A DNA stretch of 64,000 nucleotides from Monomorium pharaonis (GCF_013373865.1 NC_050471.1:18285047-18349046), one strand, 5' to 3'. Positions 1 to 11,452 are shown, counted from the first letter of the stretch. Notes: a model not told the origin generated them from the sequence alone. Made by a program: numbers and translations.

Positions 1-336
1 TTCCCCTCTCCAAATGGTTTGAGATATGGGGGAGAGGGTACCGCACAATTGGAAACCGCATTATTGGACACAGCACGATTGAACACCGCATTATTGAACA
101 CCGCACAGTCTTCTAATGAAAAACATTAACATATCATATGATAGATTATCTAACCTTGGAAACAACTAGCAGAAAAAAGCGTCGCTGTTAAAAAAAAAAA
201 TTTCAAACGGCTATATACGTATTTTTACGAGCATCTCGTTTTGCGTGGAAAGTCGCAGGGTCTTCGGCTGCCCTCTTGCACCTACCCTGTCCAAGTCGAT
301 AACCTATGTAAATTGTATTGGAAATCTGCAATGTGA

Positions 337-376
<40 letters not shown>

Positions 377-475
377 CCAATCGTGCAATGTCCAATAATG
401 CGGTGTCCAATCGTGCGATGTGCAATCGTACTGTGTCCAATCTTGCGTGTCCAATCATGCGTATCCAATCGTTAC
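1..475. mobile_element. Foldback minisatellite element I (left end may be cut by window)
   Basis: Imperfect 15-bp units of the type GGACACCGCACGATT occupy about 38-105. The inverse complement of the same unit occupies about 375-475. Between the arms lie a GT run and a core (about 245-330) with a sequence close to AAGTCGATAACCTATGT. A related core recurs at 1100-1260, 31.5 kb and 40.3 kb. Two tandem-repeat arms in opposite orientation around a core is a foldback-type architecture. No transposase is present. The family name is unknown to me. Confidence 0.55.
337..374. repeat. (GT)n microsatellite
   Basis: Uninterrupted GT dinucleotides, about 19 copies, in the spacer of foldback element I. Confidence 0.95.
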
Positions 476-656
476 TTGTCTAAACGGGATACTCCCGTCC
501 AGGTGGGCGAGATGCTTTCGGTAACTATAAAGGAGCGCCTGCCGGCGGAGAGATCCTTCGGGCCGCCGCTGGGCACTGAGGCTACTGGGACGGCCCCCAC
601 CCCCCGATTGCGGGGTCCGATGCCACGACTCGTAGCAAGAGGGTGGTTCTGGGGTG
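476..656 (+). other. GC-rich segment, possible 5' piece of the R1-like LINE
   Basis: This stretch is much richer in GC than its surroundings and has no tandem repeat. It stops at the left arm of foldback element II. GC-rich LINE ORF1 sequence resumes on the other side of that element (about 1841). I infer that both pieces belonged to one R1-like element split by the insertion. The translation itself is not diagnostic. Confidence 0.3.
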
Positions 657-1840
657 GCATTTACTTGGACACGGTTCAAATGGACATGGTGCATTTGGAT
701 ATGGTGCATTTGGACACAAAAGAAATTTTATTAAAAATGTACACCAGTTATATGCACACGTAAAATTTGGCCACCGGATATTTGCACACAAAAAATGCCC
801 ACCGTTCACTTGGATACATAAAAATTGCACACCATTCATTTGTACACCGCTCACTTGCACACCATTCACTTGCACACCGTTCACTTGCTCATCACTCATT
901 TGCACACCAAGATATGCGCACCGATCATTTGCACATGGAAAGATGCACACCGATCATTTGCATACGGCAAGATGCGCACCGATCATTTGCACACGGAGAT
1001 GCGCACTGATCGTTTGCACACCGTTCATTTAGACACGGTGCTTTTAGATACCCTTTATTTGCACACCGCTCAGTTGTACACCGTTCAATTGCACACCATT
1101 TAAGTCGCAAATCCATGTGGTGCAATGAATGCTTTACACACACACACACACACACGCACGCACACACACACACGCGCGCGCGCGCGGGGGGGAGGTGCAA
1201 GGGGGGCGTTCGGTCTCCCTCCAGCACCCACCCCGTCCAAGTCGCTAACCCATGTACACATTGCAAACGCAGCCATATGTATGAATATTTAATATGTATT
1301 TGATTGAACGGTGTGCAATTGAATGGTGTGCATCTTTTTGTGTGCAAATGATTGATGCACATCTTTCACTGTGCAAATGATCAGTGCGCATCTTTCCGTG
1401 TGCAAATGATCAGTGTGCATCTTTCCGTGTGCAAATAATCAGTGCGCATCTTTCTGTGTGCAAATAATCAGTGCGCATCTTTCCGTGTGCAAATGATCGG
1501 TGTGCATTTTTCCATGTGCAAATGATCGGTGCGCATTTCTTGGTGTGCAAATGAGTGGTGGGCAAATGAACGATGTGCAAGTGAATGGTGCGCAAGTGAG
1601 CGGTGTGCAACTTTTACATGTCCAAGTGAACGGTGGGCATTTTTTTGTGCAAATATCTAGTGGCCAAATTTTACGTGTGCATATAACTGGTGTACATTTT
1701 TAATAAAAATTTTTTTGTGTCCAAATGCACAGTGTGCCAACGCACCGTGTGCAAATGTACCGTGGCCATTTGAACCGTGCGCAAGATATCGTATCCAAAA
1801 GCACCGTGTCCATTTGAACCGTGTGCAAGTGCATCGCTCT
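657..1840. mobile_element. Foldback minisatellite element II
   Basis: The left arm (about 657-1098) is built of 15-17 bp units such as TTGCACACCGTTCACT. The right arm (about 1302-1840) is its inverse complement. The arms mirror each other in fine detail, including a shared non-repeat segment with TTTGGCCAC and the TACACCAGTTATATGCACACG block near the outer ends. The spacer (1099-1301) holds AAGTCGCAAATCCATGTGG, a CA/CG microsatellite and a GC-rich block ending near ACCCATGTACACATTGC. The long ORFs that cross the arms on both strands are translations of the repeat, not genes. The element appears to be inserted in an R1-like LINE. Confidence 0.7.
1136..1187. repeat. (CA)n(CG)n microsatellite
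   Basis: CA repeats pass into CG repeats in the core of foldback element II. The same kind of microsatellite sits at the equivalent position in other copies. Confidence 0.9.
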
Positions 1841-2545
1841 CTGGTTCTGCCCTTGTCGACCCCAAAGAAAAAAGCAGGGTCTAAGAAATAAAAAGATAGT
1901 CGGTCTCTCGGTCCCCCTCTCGTCCTTGAATCGGCGGAGGGGGGTCGGGTGATTTGGGCGGGCTTTCTTAGAAGTCTTCTTTCCCATCACCACCCCCACG
2001 CGACAGGAGTCGTGGGCGACGGTGGTGGGGAAGAAGACCTCTAAGAAGTTAAAATCGGCGGCTGGAGTGACCGCCTTAACGCCTGGTCCGGTTTCGGTAG
2101 GGATCGCACCGGGCGCCGGAAAAAAGAAGGGTGCGGACCGCTGCAAGAGGCGGGCGGGGGACGGGGCTCCACAGAACCCCCTCCTCCGCTAAGCCCCCCA
2201 AGAAGAAGAAGCTCACCGTCGCGGCCGCGTTGACCGAAATCCGAGACCGAGTAGACCTGGGGGCCTTGTGGATCGAGGCGCGCGATCACTGGGGCCACGT
2301 TCTATAAGGTCACTGGCAAAGCCAGCGCGGAGAACGCGGATCGCCTGGCCGCCAGGCTTAAGGAGGTTCTCCCCGCAGAAAGAATCCGGTTTGCCAGGCC
2401 GGTTAAGACCGCCGAGTTGCGGATGGCCGGTCTGGACGATCTGGCCACTGCTGGGAGAGTTGCCTCGACTGTGGCTAAAGCTGGGGAATGCGATGTGGGG
2501 TTCGTCAAGGTCGGGGAGATCCGACACACCTCTACGAAAAAAGAT
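1841..2545 (+). pseudogene. R1-clade LINE ORF1 (gag-like), degenerate
   Basis: The translation of about 2185-2545, with at least one frame change, gives a lysine-rich stretch (KPPKKKKLTVAAALTEIRD) followed by a segment containing YKVTGKASAENADRLAARLK and RPVKTAELRMAGLDDLATA. This resembles the region upstream of the zinc knuckles in ORF1 proteins of R1-clade non-LTR retrotransposons. The family's ORF1 proteins are RNA-binding, gag-like proteins. The CCHC knuckles and nearly all of ORF2 are missing: the sequence jumps to the far end of ORF2 at about 2590. The start is lost. It is surely a dead copy. Confidence 0.7.
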
Positions 2546-2589
2546 AGAGTCTCACATATCCTTCAATTCTTCCCCGAGTCAAAAAAATG

Positions 2590-2847
2590 CATAAGATTGC
2601 ATTCTCCTCGTTAAAAAAATGGTTCGCAAAAGTGTGCGAAGCAGGAAGTGACACGACGCAGCATACGCTGAAACATTGTCTGGCGTGGCAGGAACAGCGC
2701 TGTGTACTGGTAGAAAGGATCAATCCGGATTTGTCACTATCTCCTATAGTCAAGGCCATGGTGGACAGCGAGGAGAAGTGGAAGGCGATGGCCTCGTCTT
2801 GCGAAGAAGTCATGCTGCAGAAGGAGGCTTGGTGGCCTGATAGGTAA
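2590..2847 (+). pseudogene. R1-clade LINE ORF2, C-terminal end only
   Basis: The reading frame ends with a cysteine/histidine motif (C-E-A-G-S-D-T-T-Q-H-T-L-K-H-C) followed by a helical tail rich in Glu and Trp. This is the usual ending of ORF2 proteins in the R1 clade, after the reverse transcriptase domain. About 85 residues remain of a protein that is normally about 1000. It lies 45 bp after the ORF1 remnant, so an internal deletion removed the endonuclease and reverse transcriptase. A short 3' UTR-like stretch follows to about 3000. Confidence 0.75.
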
Positions 2848-3094
2848 ATTTACCAAGAAGTTGGAACAACCGACTCTTAATCTCTTAAATGAAACCTATT
2901 AGTCATCATTATTCTTGTAACTTATCTCGAGAGCTTTCCAAAACACTATAGTTAAGTTATTTTTCATTAAGTATTTTTGGAGTTATAAGGCTCCAAAGTT
3001 GCAGTATTTTTACATAAAATACGAAATATCTTGTAAAATATTCACTTTTCGACAACTTTATCTTACAGAATCCAAGCAATTAAGGCAAGATCTG

Positions 3095-3325
3095 ATCAAG
3101 GCAAGATACAAAAACGATCTAGCCAGTCAAGATCCAGACACTATCCAACCAGTCAAGGTGAGATATGGACACGTTCCAACTAGTCAAGGCAAGATACAAA
3201 CACGATCCAGTCAGTCAAAGCAAGATCCGGACACGATACAGCCAGTCAAGAAAATATACGGACATGTCCAACCAGTCAAAGCAAGATCCGGACACTATCC
3301 AGTCAGTCAAGGTAAGATACGTTCG
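3095..3325 (+). repeat. 30-bp minisatellite
   Basis: Seven to eight degenerate copies of a unit close to CCAGTCAAGGCAAGATACGG plus ACACGAT. The CAGTCAA motif recurs with spacings of 27-31 bp. ORFs through it are repeat translations. Confidence 0.85.
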
Positions 3326-3354
3326 GGTGACCTCCTTTTGGACACGTAAAAATT

Positions 3355-3505
3355 AGACACGGCTCGATTGGACACGCACAATTGGACACGGCACGTTGGA
3401 CACCGCATTACTGGACACCGCACGATTGGACACCGCACGATTGGACACAGCACGATTGGACACCGCATTATTGGACACTGCATTACTGGACACCGCACGA
3501 TTGGG
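3355..3505 (+). repeat. 15-bp minisatellite, solo arm of foldback element I type
   Basis: About ten units of GGACACCGCACGATT, the same unit as in the arms of element I. A short CA-rich run and a GC-rich segment (to about 3700) follow, with AAACGGGATACT also found at about 481. No inverted partner arm is visible, so this looks like half of an element. Confidence 0.75.
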
Positions 3506-4735
3506 GGCACACACAAACACACACATTCACATGTGTTTCCAAACGGGATACTGCCGGGTTACCCTGTCTCCGCCGGACATTACCGGTCCGCCGATTCCTA
3601 CCGCCGTTTCTTTAATGCACCAACGCCAAAGGCTACCGAAGCAAGGAAATATCCCGCCCCGGCCGACTGGCTAGATCATGCCTTGATTGGTTGGATCCTA
3701 TAAGATAAGGCTGCCAGAAAGAGAATATTTTACGGAATATTTTGTATTTTATGTCAAAATATTGCAACTCTGCTTTATAACTAAAAAATATTTAATAAAA
3801 AATTACTTGACTGTAGTATTTTAGAAAGTTCTCAAAGTAAGCTACAAGAATATGTGATAAAAAATAGTAGGTTCTATTTAAGAAATTAAAGGTGACCTTC
3901 ACGTGACTTAAAATGACCTTCCAAGGTCAAACCAATAATAACATCTTACCCCTTGAAACCATAAAACTCTTATCTGAAACATTTTTTGATATTTCGCTTG
4001 GTTTACAAAAAAATTGTCGGTATTGTTTAAAATAAGTCACCCTGTATATAATAAAAGTATCACACTGATATTACAATATTTCAATATAATTTAGCTTTAA
4101 AAAAAAATTAAAATTCAGCATTATATCTACATCAATTATTTTCCCTTACTGTCTTAGAAGCAAAAAATTTTATTCAAATGATTCTTACAAAATTCACATA
4201 AGGCTTTCTTCCACAGAAACAAATGTTAACAAAAATAAATCAATAATTCTATAAATCAAACTGTAAAATACATAGTTTGGTGTAGTAGTCCATTCATATA
4301 TTTATAGGAATTAATAAAGAAAGTAAAATATCGATAAAATGAATAAAATACAATAGTAAAACCAAGTAACAATTCGACGTTTTAAGGCATCCAAAATATT
4401 GCGTTTAGAAAAGTTTTATTTATATGTTGAACGTCAGAATGTTCCAAAGATGTATTTGAAAATTTTATCATAAAATTTTCTGTATAAAGGACTTCGCACA
4501 AACAAATGGAAAAGGAGATACAGTCAAACTGGCTAAAACTGATGTAATTCAATGTTGTAATTCATAACGTCCTGATCAAAAGTCCTCAAGGCGCTAGGTT
4601 TGAAAATGGTCAGTTTTCGAGTTATAATGGGTCAAAAGTTGGAAGGTCGATATCTGCTGATTAAGCGGTTAAGAGTACGAAGCAAAACGTGATGTTATTT
4701 AAACGTGTTATCTGAATATGTTTACACTCTCTCCC
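3506..4735. other. Non-coding stretch with repeat fragments
   Basis: A GC-rich piece (to about 3710) is followed by AT-rich DNA with stops in all frames. At about 3890-4060 there are repeated TGACCTT words and an end reading AAGTCACCCTGTATAT, which is typical of the terminus of insect DNA transposons. I see no gene. Confidence 0.4.
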
Positions 4736-4738
4736 CTC

Positions 4739-4740
<2 letters not shown>

Positions 4741-4772
<32 letters not shown>

Positions 4773-4833
4773 GCCTGCCTGATGCATATGTGTGTGTGTG
4801 TGTGTGTGTGCGTGTGCGTGCGTGCGTGTAAGT
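4741..4833. repeat. Adjacent (CA)n and (TG)n microsatellites
   Basis: A CA run (about 4746-4772) and a TG run (from about 4789) flank GCCTGCCTGATGCATA. They are inverse complements, so this is a small dinucleotide palindrome. Confidence 0.9.
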
Positions 4834-5048
4834 GAGTTTATGAGTGTGTGCGTATTTATTGCATGTACAGCAGTATATGTGTGCGCGCCTCAGTATGTAT
4901 CGATATTTGACTGTACCTTTTTTTCCATTTGTTTTGTGCGGAGTGCTTTACTCAAATATTTTAAAGTTCAATAAAGGAATAGAAGTCAAAAATGTGCAAA
5001 TTAAGGTGTAAAAATTTAGTAAAATTTATTATTATAACGTAAAATTAA

Positions 5049-5891
5049 CTCTTTGCTTACACATGGGGTTACGGTAACCTCAGTCGATTTTGGAATGCCC
5101 GCTACTTAAAAGTATTTAGCAAGGAGACACTGGGACTGGGGAGGTTTGAACTGTGCTCTACTTATTCCTCTTTGGGCGTTGTCAGTGTTCTGAAAACAAC
5201 AGAAGTAGGAGCATCGAAATTGTGTTGGGGTTACAGTTACCCCGCGTGTAGGGAACGTAATAAAAAATGGAAAAGTTCCAAATTTCAAGGGTAAGTAAAG
5301 TTATTTTTTTGTTCATTACGTATCATTTACGCATACCAGTAGTTATACATATATATTACCAATGTCGCGATCACTTTGCGAAAATATGCTGCAATTGTAG
5401 CATTACAAATTAAAAATTTTTTCTATAACAAATAAAATCTTTTGTAATAAATATTTTTTGTATTAATAATTATGTTTTTGTGTATTAATAATTATGTTTT
5501 TTAAATAAATATTACTATTTTCTTTTATTATTGTGTTTGAACTGCATTCATTTTTTACTAAATTCACATTACGAAATAAATATATTTTTTGAACAGAATA
5601 AAAAACTAACGATAGATTCTTAAAGTACAACTCTTCCCCTTTCCATTGATCACCATTTTAATTACTTTATCTGTTTTTCTTTTCTCATTCTTTTCAAAAA
5701 ATCTCTTTTTTTTAAATATCTTCGACTTTTCAGCCAAGACCGTCATAATTCTGAGATTTTTTCCTTTCGATAAAAAAAAAGAAGTTAAAATTGATTAAAT
5801 ACGTTTGGAGATATAAATCAATGAAATTTTGAGGTTAGCATAACCCCTGTGTGTAAAAATCGGGAGAAAAATAAGGTGTGTAGGCAGAGGG
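5049..5891. mobile_element. TTAA-target MITE, piggyBac-like (family 1)
   Basis: TTAA at 5045-5048 and 5892-5895 flanks 843 bp. The ends are imperfect inverted repeats: CTCTTTGCTTACACATGGGG on the left, and CCCTCTGCCTACACAC read inward from the right. Both continue into a GGGGTTA-CC-TAACCTC block. TTAA duplication with CCC-like termini fits the piggyBac superfamily. No transposase ORF is present, so it is non-autonomous. The right half is closely repeated at 41640-41802. The left terminus recurs at 44268. Confidence 0.75.
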
Positions 5892-5895
5892 TTAA

Positions 5896-6906
5896 TAAAC
5901 TTTACGTTTCGACTTACTTAGTCTCCCTCAGCAGTAATATTGCATACATATAAAAAATAAATTAAGAAAATAAAAGAGTTAAATCAAAATAATTACATTA
6001 CAGTTTAACATGTCAACGGATTATAAACGAATTCTGGAATCATAGTTAGATAGTATAAAAATTGATTGGTAAAAATGATTGTAGAGTACATAACTGATTC
6101 TTGTTTTCACACAAGAATAGTTTAAGTTTATAGTTAAAATTGTGATAACTTCGTTGTTAAATTAATAAATAGTAATAGAAAAATGCACTCGTAACACAAA
6201 ACCAAGCCGTTCAATAAATATTTCAGAACTATACTATCGATATTTTTATGATCTTACTATCGACAAATGGCTATTGCAGAATTGTATTTCTTGTAAATAG
6301 AAATTATACAGGATGAAATAAGACGTAGTATGAGTTTTTGTTTCAATAATGTATTTTAAAATTCCATTCCAAGAAAAGGATCAAAATCGAGGTCAAAATT
6401 AGGCTGCAACATAAACGTAAATATAATATATTTTAATAATAAAATTTAATTTATTTCTACTTAAAAATTAATTCGGAAAAAGTAACCTCAAAAATCGCCT
6501 ATTACGTCACTTTTAAACTTGAATTTAAAATTGATGTTGAATGATAGTTTCTCACGAGACATTAATCCTCTGAGATTTTCAAATTGAGCTCACATTTTAT
6601 TTATGAGATATAAAGGGTCAAAGTTATCACACATCAACTGATAATAAGCTATTTTAATCTTTCCACGCAAATTACTCTAAAATTATGGACGATAGCAAAA
6701 AATTTTTTTGGCAAAAATTGTAGGTCTAGTAGAGGGTGATATCCAATGGTGACCTTACTTGGACCTTGCCGAGACAAATGTTAAAGTCATTTGGAGGATA
6801 AGTTGTTTTAAAAAATCAACTTAATAGTATCTCTTTGTATCCTTAAAAATGTATCCATGCGACTCAAATGAATGTACGCATTGTTTCCTACTCTTAACGT
6901 TACCAA
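5896..6906. other. AT-rich stretch without recognised features
   Basis: Stops are frequent in all frames. I see no TE ends or tandem repeats beyond weak internal similarity around 6480-6790. Confidence 0.4.
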
Positions 6907-7002
6907 CCCAGCAAACACAGAACATAGCAGCAACATTGCGGCAATGTTATAACATTGTAGAAACATCACAGCAATATTACAACATGTTCTGTGTTTGCTG
7001 GG
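6907..7002. mobile_element. 96-bp palindromic MITE
   Basis: Perfect 19-bp terminal inverted repeats CCCAGCAAACACAGAACAT bound an interior made of repeated (G)CAACATTGC / GCAATGTT words that can also pair. The flanks show no clear target-site duplication. Confidence 0.7.
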
Positions 7003-7129
7003 AAGGAACAGCAGTCTGAACATAGAAAGATTATAGTCCTATTGGGGTACTTAATTAGCATAAGTCTCATTGCCTCTCATGATACACAAAATATATGTCG
7101 TATGTATGTGATGTTCAATTCTGTTTTAT

Positions 7130-7320
7130 CGACCCTCCGTTTCATTTATCGCATCGATGTAGAAGTGGTTCTAAAATCGGCTACTGCCGCGTCGCGCTCG
7201 GTACATGTATGTACGAGTGGAAGAAAGCGAGTGAGCGATCCTCGAATCAAGATCGATAAGCATCAAATAAAGCAACTTTATTTCGAAGCAAGAAAATACA
7301 GCTTACAGGCGTAGTTCATT
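7130..7320 (+). mobile_element. 3' part of a BEL/Pao LTR (5'-truncated)
   Basis: A polyadenylation signal AATAAA lies at about 7266. It is followed by a stretch ending near GTAGTTCA and then ATTGGTCCTTCAAGCCGGAT, a leader sequence of the kind seen after BEL/Pao LTRs. Gag follows in the same direction. The LTR's left end is not identifiable and no second LTR is seen. Confidence 0.45.
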
Positions 7321-7739
7321 ACCCTAAAAATTGGTCCTTCAAGCCGGATACCACGGCAATACAAACGTGCAAAGATTCGAAACGTTGGTAGCGAAAAGGC
7401 CGGTCGTCACATTGCTGCCAGAACTTTCGACTCGACAGAAAATCGACGCCGAGAGAGAACATCAAAGCTGACACGGCGAGTACTTTTATCAACCACATCC
7501 AGACAGGAGATCAGAATATCACTGGACAAGGAAAAACGCCAAGGCTATAAACTCTCCAGTCGTATCAACATTTTTGAGACGAGCACACTCTCGAGACGAG
7601 CACAATCTCGAGACAAGCACAATCTCGGGCTTATTGCTTAACATCTACATGACTGTGAGTCTCACACAAACAAGAAACACAGTCAATCTCACACATTCAT
7701 CTCGCACGCGATGACTCCAAACATTGACGTACTCAGCCA

Positions 7740-8590
7740 TTGAAATCAGAGATCATCGCTACGAGGAAACGCCGAACGGCACAAGACGCCATTTTCGGCC
7801 ACGCAACCCGCTTCAGGCGCTTGGACACAATGGGCCAACAACTTGGATTATCAATCACGCAGCGCCGACATCTTGAAGCTGGAGAAGTTCAACGAATTGT
7901 GGCAAGAGTACCACAAATTGCAAACTAATATCGACGCATTACTTCCGGAACCAGACGTTACGCAGAAAGAAACGTTTGAAGAAGCATTTTTCGCAACTCA
8001 AATCGAGCCAAAATCACAGAACACGCTTCAAGGATTATCCAACCGAATCCGTGGCGCTCAGAATTTCCAAGTCGCGGACGCGCACATCCGGCTCGATTCC
8101 GAATGATCAAGCGATAGTGCGGTTACCGGTGATGCCACTGCCTACCTTCAACGGAACGTACAAAAATTGACAACAGTTTTACGATAAATTTAAAGCCACT
8201 GTCGACACAAATTCTCTTCTCACAAACAATGACGTACAAAGATTTTATTACCTTCTCTCTGCGCTGTCTGGTCCGGTAGCGCAAGTTGTTAATTCTCTAC
8301 AGGTCATAGCCAAAAATTATCCAATCGCATTGGATATACTCAGGAGGCGTTTCGAGAACAAGCGTTTGACAGTCCTTCATCACGTGCAGGAATTATTTAA
8401 TCTAACTCCTATTGTCAAGGAATTCTCGAAATTGTTGCGTGTGCTCTTGGATAGTTTTCAGAAAAATCTGCGCGCCTTTACAAATTTCGATGAGCCCACC
8501 GAAAAATGGGACACACTTCTCATTTATTTAATTACGAGCAAGTTCGATTCTGTATCTAAGAAGGAATGGGAATTGAAAGTAATCAAATAA
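7740..8590 (+). pseudogene. BEL/Pao retrotransposon gag, frameshifted
   Basis: In three overlapping frames the translation contains LPVMPLPTFNGTYKN (about 8119-8165), then FYYLLSALSGPVAQVV, DILRRRFENKRLTV and KWDTLLIYLITSKFD. This order is characteristic of the BEL/Pao gag domain (DUF1759-type). The upstream part (from about 7843) is a charged helical segment with KFNELWQEYHKLQ. Frameshifts at about 8100 and 8170 and a stop after KEWELKVIK break the frame. Gag would form the virus-like particle. This copy cannot make it. Confidence 0.8.
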
Positions 8591-8639
8591 AAGTTAAAAA
8601 CAACTGAACAATTAATCAATTTTCTGTAGGCTCGATATC

Positions 8640-10206
8640 AATTTTTCGTACACCCTTCACCCACGAAGTCAACAACCTCGAAACTTTCGATACAGAAATC
8701 ACGCCAACACGGGCAAAGGTACAACTATGTCTCATCTCGCTACGACCGAAGCAAAGGTGTGTGCAATTTGCAGTCAAAATCATAGAATATATTCATGCAA
8801 AGTTTTTAAAAAAACTCACAATATATTCATGATTCAACGAAGTAAAACGACTTAACCTTTGCTCTAATTGTTGACGTTCCAAACACAAGCTATCGGATTG
8901 TATATCCGGTACATGTCGACATTATTAAAAAAAACACCACATCTTTCTTCATTCGAACGTCATAGCAATTTACACAATAATTCAATACAGACAAGCAACG
9001 GATCAACAAAAAAAAAAAAAAAAAGATTCAACTACATCCACGTCAATCAACGCAGTAGGTACGATTAGAAATAATTCTGGCGTTCTCTTCTGTCAATCGT
9101 TTATATACGAGACAATGCCGGTAGACATCACGAAGCACTACTCAATAACGGCGCGCAGTCTAACTTTATTTCTGCATCACTTTGCAAGCGTCTAGTTCTA
9201 AACGTCAAAAATTTAAGACACGATATTTCAGATCTCAATTTTACAGAATCACAGATCCTAGGCACTGCTAAAACAGTAAAATCAACTGCCTCGACTTACA
9301 AAAAGAACGTAAATTTTTTGATTGCAGATCAATCACTAGATCCATCCCTTCCAATCTCATGAATACCAAGTTCGTAAATATTCTGGACAATATTAAATTG
9401 GCAGATCCTACCACATTCCACAACAGGTCGACTTACTGCTAGGCGCGCTCATCTTCTGGGACATCCTCGAAACTAATAGGATTCAACTGGGAGCAAGACA
9501 ACTCACTTCATCAAACAAAACTCGGCTGAATACTGTGTGGACAGATAGGAAGCTCCAATAATTCAAGGGCTACCAACAATCATTGATTGTGCGGATTCGT
9601 CCGGTCTGACGACTTGCAGTCACAGATCGAGAAATTCTGACTCATCAAGGATATGCCAACCAAGAGACTTCTGTTTAACGAGAAATTTAAGTGCGAGCAG
9701 CTGTTTGTCAATGAACACAAACGCACCCATGATGGACGATTTGAAATGCCACTACCTTTTCGCGAAGACCCAGTCCAACTTGGCGACTCCAAGGCTAGTG
9801 CGTTCAAGCGACTTCGCCATATGGAACGACAATTCAAAAAATCCACAGAATTATTCGCGGTATACTTCAAGTTCATGGATAAATATCTTACACTTGATCA
9901 CATGTCTTCTCTTCCAGAAACCACGAGTAAGAAGTTTACATATATACCACACCACGCCGTCCTTAAGGAGTCATCTACGATCACAAAATTACGTAAGGTA
10001 TTCGACGCGTCCAGTCAAACTAAGTCAGAGAAATTTCTGAATAACCTCTTGTTAGTTGGATCCGCTATCCAACCAGAGCTCATGGAAATCCTTCTAAGCT
10101 TTAAATAGCATTCATACGTTTTGATCGGTGATATAACCAAAATGTATCGTTAGGTAATGATCAAGCCCGATCACAGACGTCATCAGTGGATCCTCTGGAG
10201 AACTAA
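8640..10206 (+). pseudogene. BEL/Pao pol fragment: protease and start of reverse transcriptase
   Basis: A retropepsin-like segment at 9126-9186 reads EALLNNGAQSNFISASLCKR. The D-S/T-G active site of the family is replaced by N-N-G. From about 9650 a better preserved frame has the BEL reverse transcriptase lead-in: MPLPFREDPVQLGDS, YIPHHAVLKESSTITKLRKV, FDASSQTKSEKFLNNLL and GSAIQPELMEILLSFK. After a stop it continues to GDITKMYR and ILWR near 10206. There the homology ends abruptly, and a Gypsy fragment begins within 15 bp. Palm motifs with the catalytic aspartates, RNase H and integrase are absent. Confidence 0.82.
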
Positions 10207-10214
10207 GGCTGATG

Positions 10215-11448
10215 AGAGAGAGAGAGAGAAGAAGCGAAGTGTTCGGAAGTGCGAAAGTGACGCGAGAAGCGAAACACTTTTTGGGGGCTCGTCCGAGATA
10301 ACAAATGAGCAAACGAGCCGACAGAAATTTTAAGACATCGAGAAGTTTTCGTGACACACTCGCTGAGGAAGACCCGCTCTTGAAGTCGCGGCGACGATTC
10401 CTGCAGAGACGAGCGCGATGGAAGTCGTACTGTTAAAACTGCAGCAGCTGCAAGATGAACGGAGGCCGGAGCGACAGGAACAGCAGACCTTTCGCGCAGA
10501 GATCGAGACTCATTTCCTCGAGCGCAAAGCAGCCCTGTTGAAGTTGGAGGAGCCACAGCTAAGTTCAAATTTTAATCTAACTTTCGCCAGAAATTTGGAC
10601 GAAGCGATGCAATTCGAAGGCGCAAAAGAAGTGTGTGCGGGCGTAGCGCAAGAGAGGTAGGGAATGAAAATTAAACCTGATACTTTTGACGGCTCGGCGC
10701 CTCACGAAAATTTTTCTAACAATTTAATCTAGTCTAACAATTTAATCTAGTTGTGCGCGCAAATCGTTAGAATAACGCGTCGAAAACGGTCATTTTAATC
10801 TCACGTTTGCAAGGAAAAGCGCTTTCTGTACTAGAATCCATTGATTTAGAAAATTTAGTTTTCCAAGCTCGAATCTAAGCTAGAATTGCGTTTCAGGAAA
10901 GGAAAACTTACTCAAAATTTTTATTCGCAATTTACCTGTCAAAAACGAAAAAAAGAGAAAGATTTCTTACGGTTCAAAGTTGAAAAGACTTTTTCGTTTA
11001 TCCTATCCCGAGTGTCCTTTCGCCGAGACAAGATAGTGTGCGCGCAATTCATTACTTCTCTCTCCGATGATTTTATAAAAAGAACTTTACAGTTGGAGGG
11101 TATTACCTCTTTGGAATTGGTTATCGAGAGAGTGAAGACCGTTAATATTATTTAGGGGAAGGGTTATAAAAAGAAGAGATTTTCAGTTCACAAAAAGAAA
11201 TTTTCAAAAAGACAGATTAAAAAAAAGAAGGTAAGGGAGAAGAGTGAAGAGGAGGAAGGTAAGGAAGAAAAAAATTTTCGTTACAAGGAGTACGTACAAA
11301 AAGAAAAAATAAGTCCTCTGAATGTTGGCTTCCGTGCGAAAATAAGGGAAACAAGGCCCAGTTGCTCTCAACGGGAAGAGAACAACTTTTTGGAGAGGAG
11401 TATTAAATTTTTATTGATGGTTCTTTCGTTTATAGGATTAAGTTTAGT
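10215..11448 (+). pseudogene. Gypsy retrotransposon leader and gag, degenerate
   Basis: TTTTTGGGGGCTCGTCCGAG at about 10279-10298 resembles the primer-binding-site region after a Gypsy LTR. The same layout occurs at 24450. From 10418 a coiled-coil start (MEVVLLKLQQLQDERRPE) leads into a gag body broken by stops. A cleaner part at 10886-11155 contains KLTQNFYSQFTCQKRK and TLQLEGITSLELVIERVKT. The corresponding segment of the 25-kb Gypsy is similar: SLFTNRKQKFGKNF and LQLEGVNSLKLAIEKAK. A lysine-rich tail and a damaged CCHC-like motif (about 11330) follow. Pol is absent. Confidence 0.75.
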
Positions 11449-11452
11449 TTAA

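Noticed and set aside
245..1710. Long ORFs of 80-170 codons on both strands (His/Thr/Cys-rich)
   Set aside because: They cross tandem 15-17 bp units whose period or composition avoids stops. The peptides are translations of the minisatellite in several frames.
3095..3325. Regularly spaced repeats resembling a CRISPR-like array
   Set aside because: Units of 30 bp are directly adjacent with no unique spacers, in a eukaryotic TE-rich region. It is a minisatellite.
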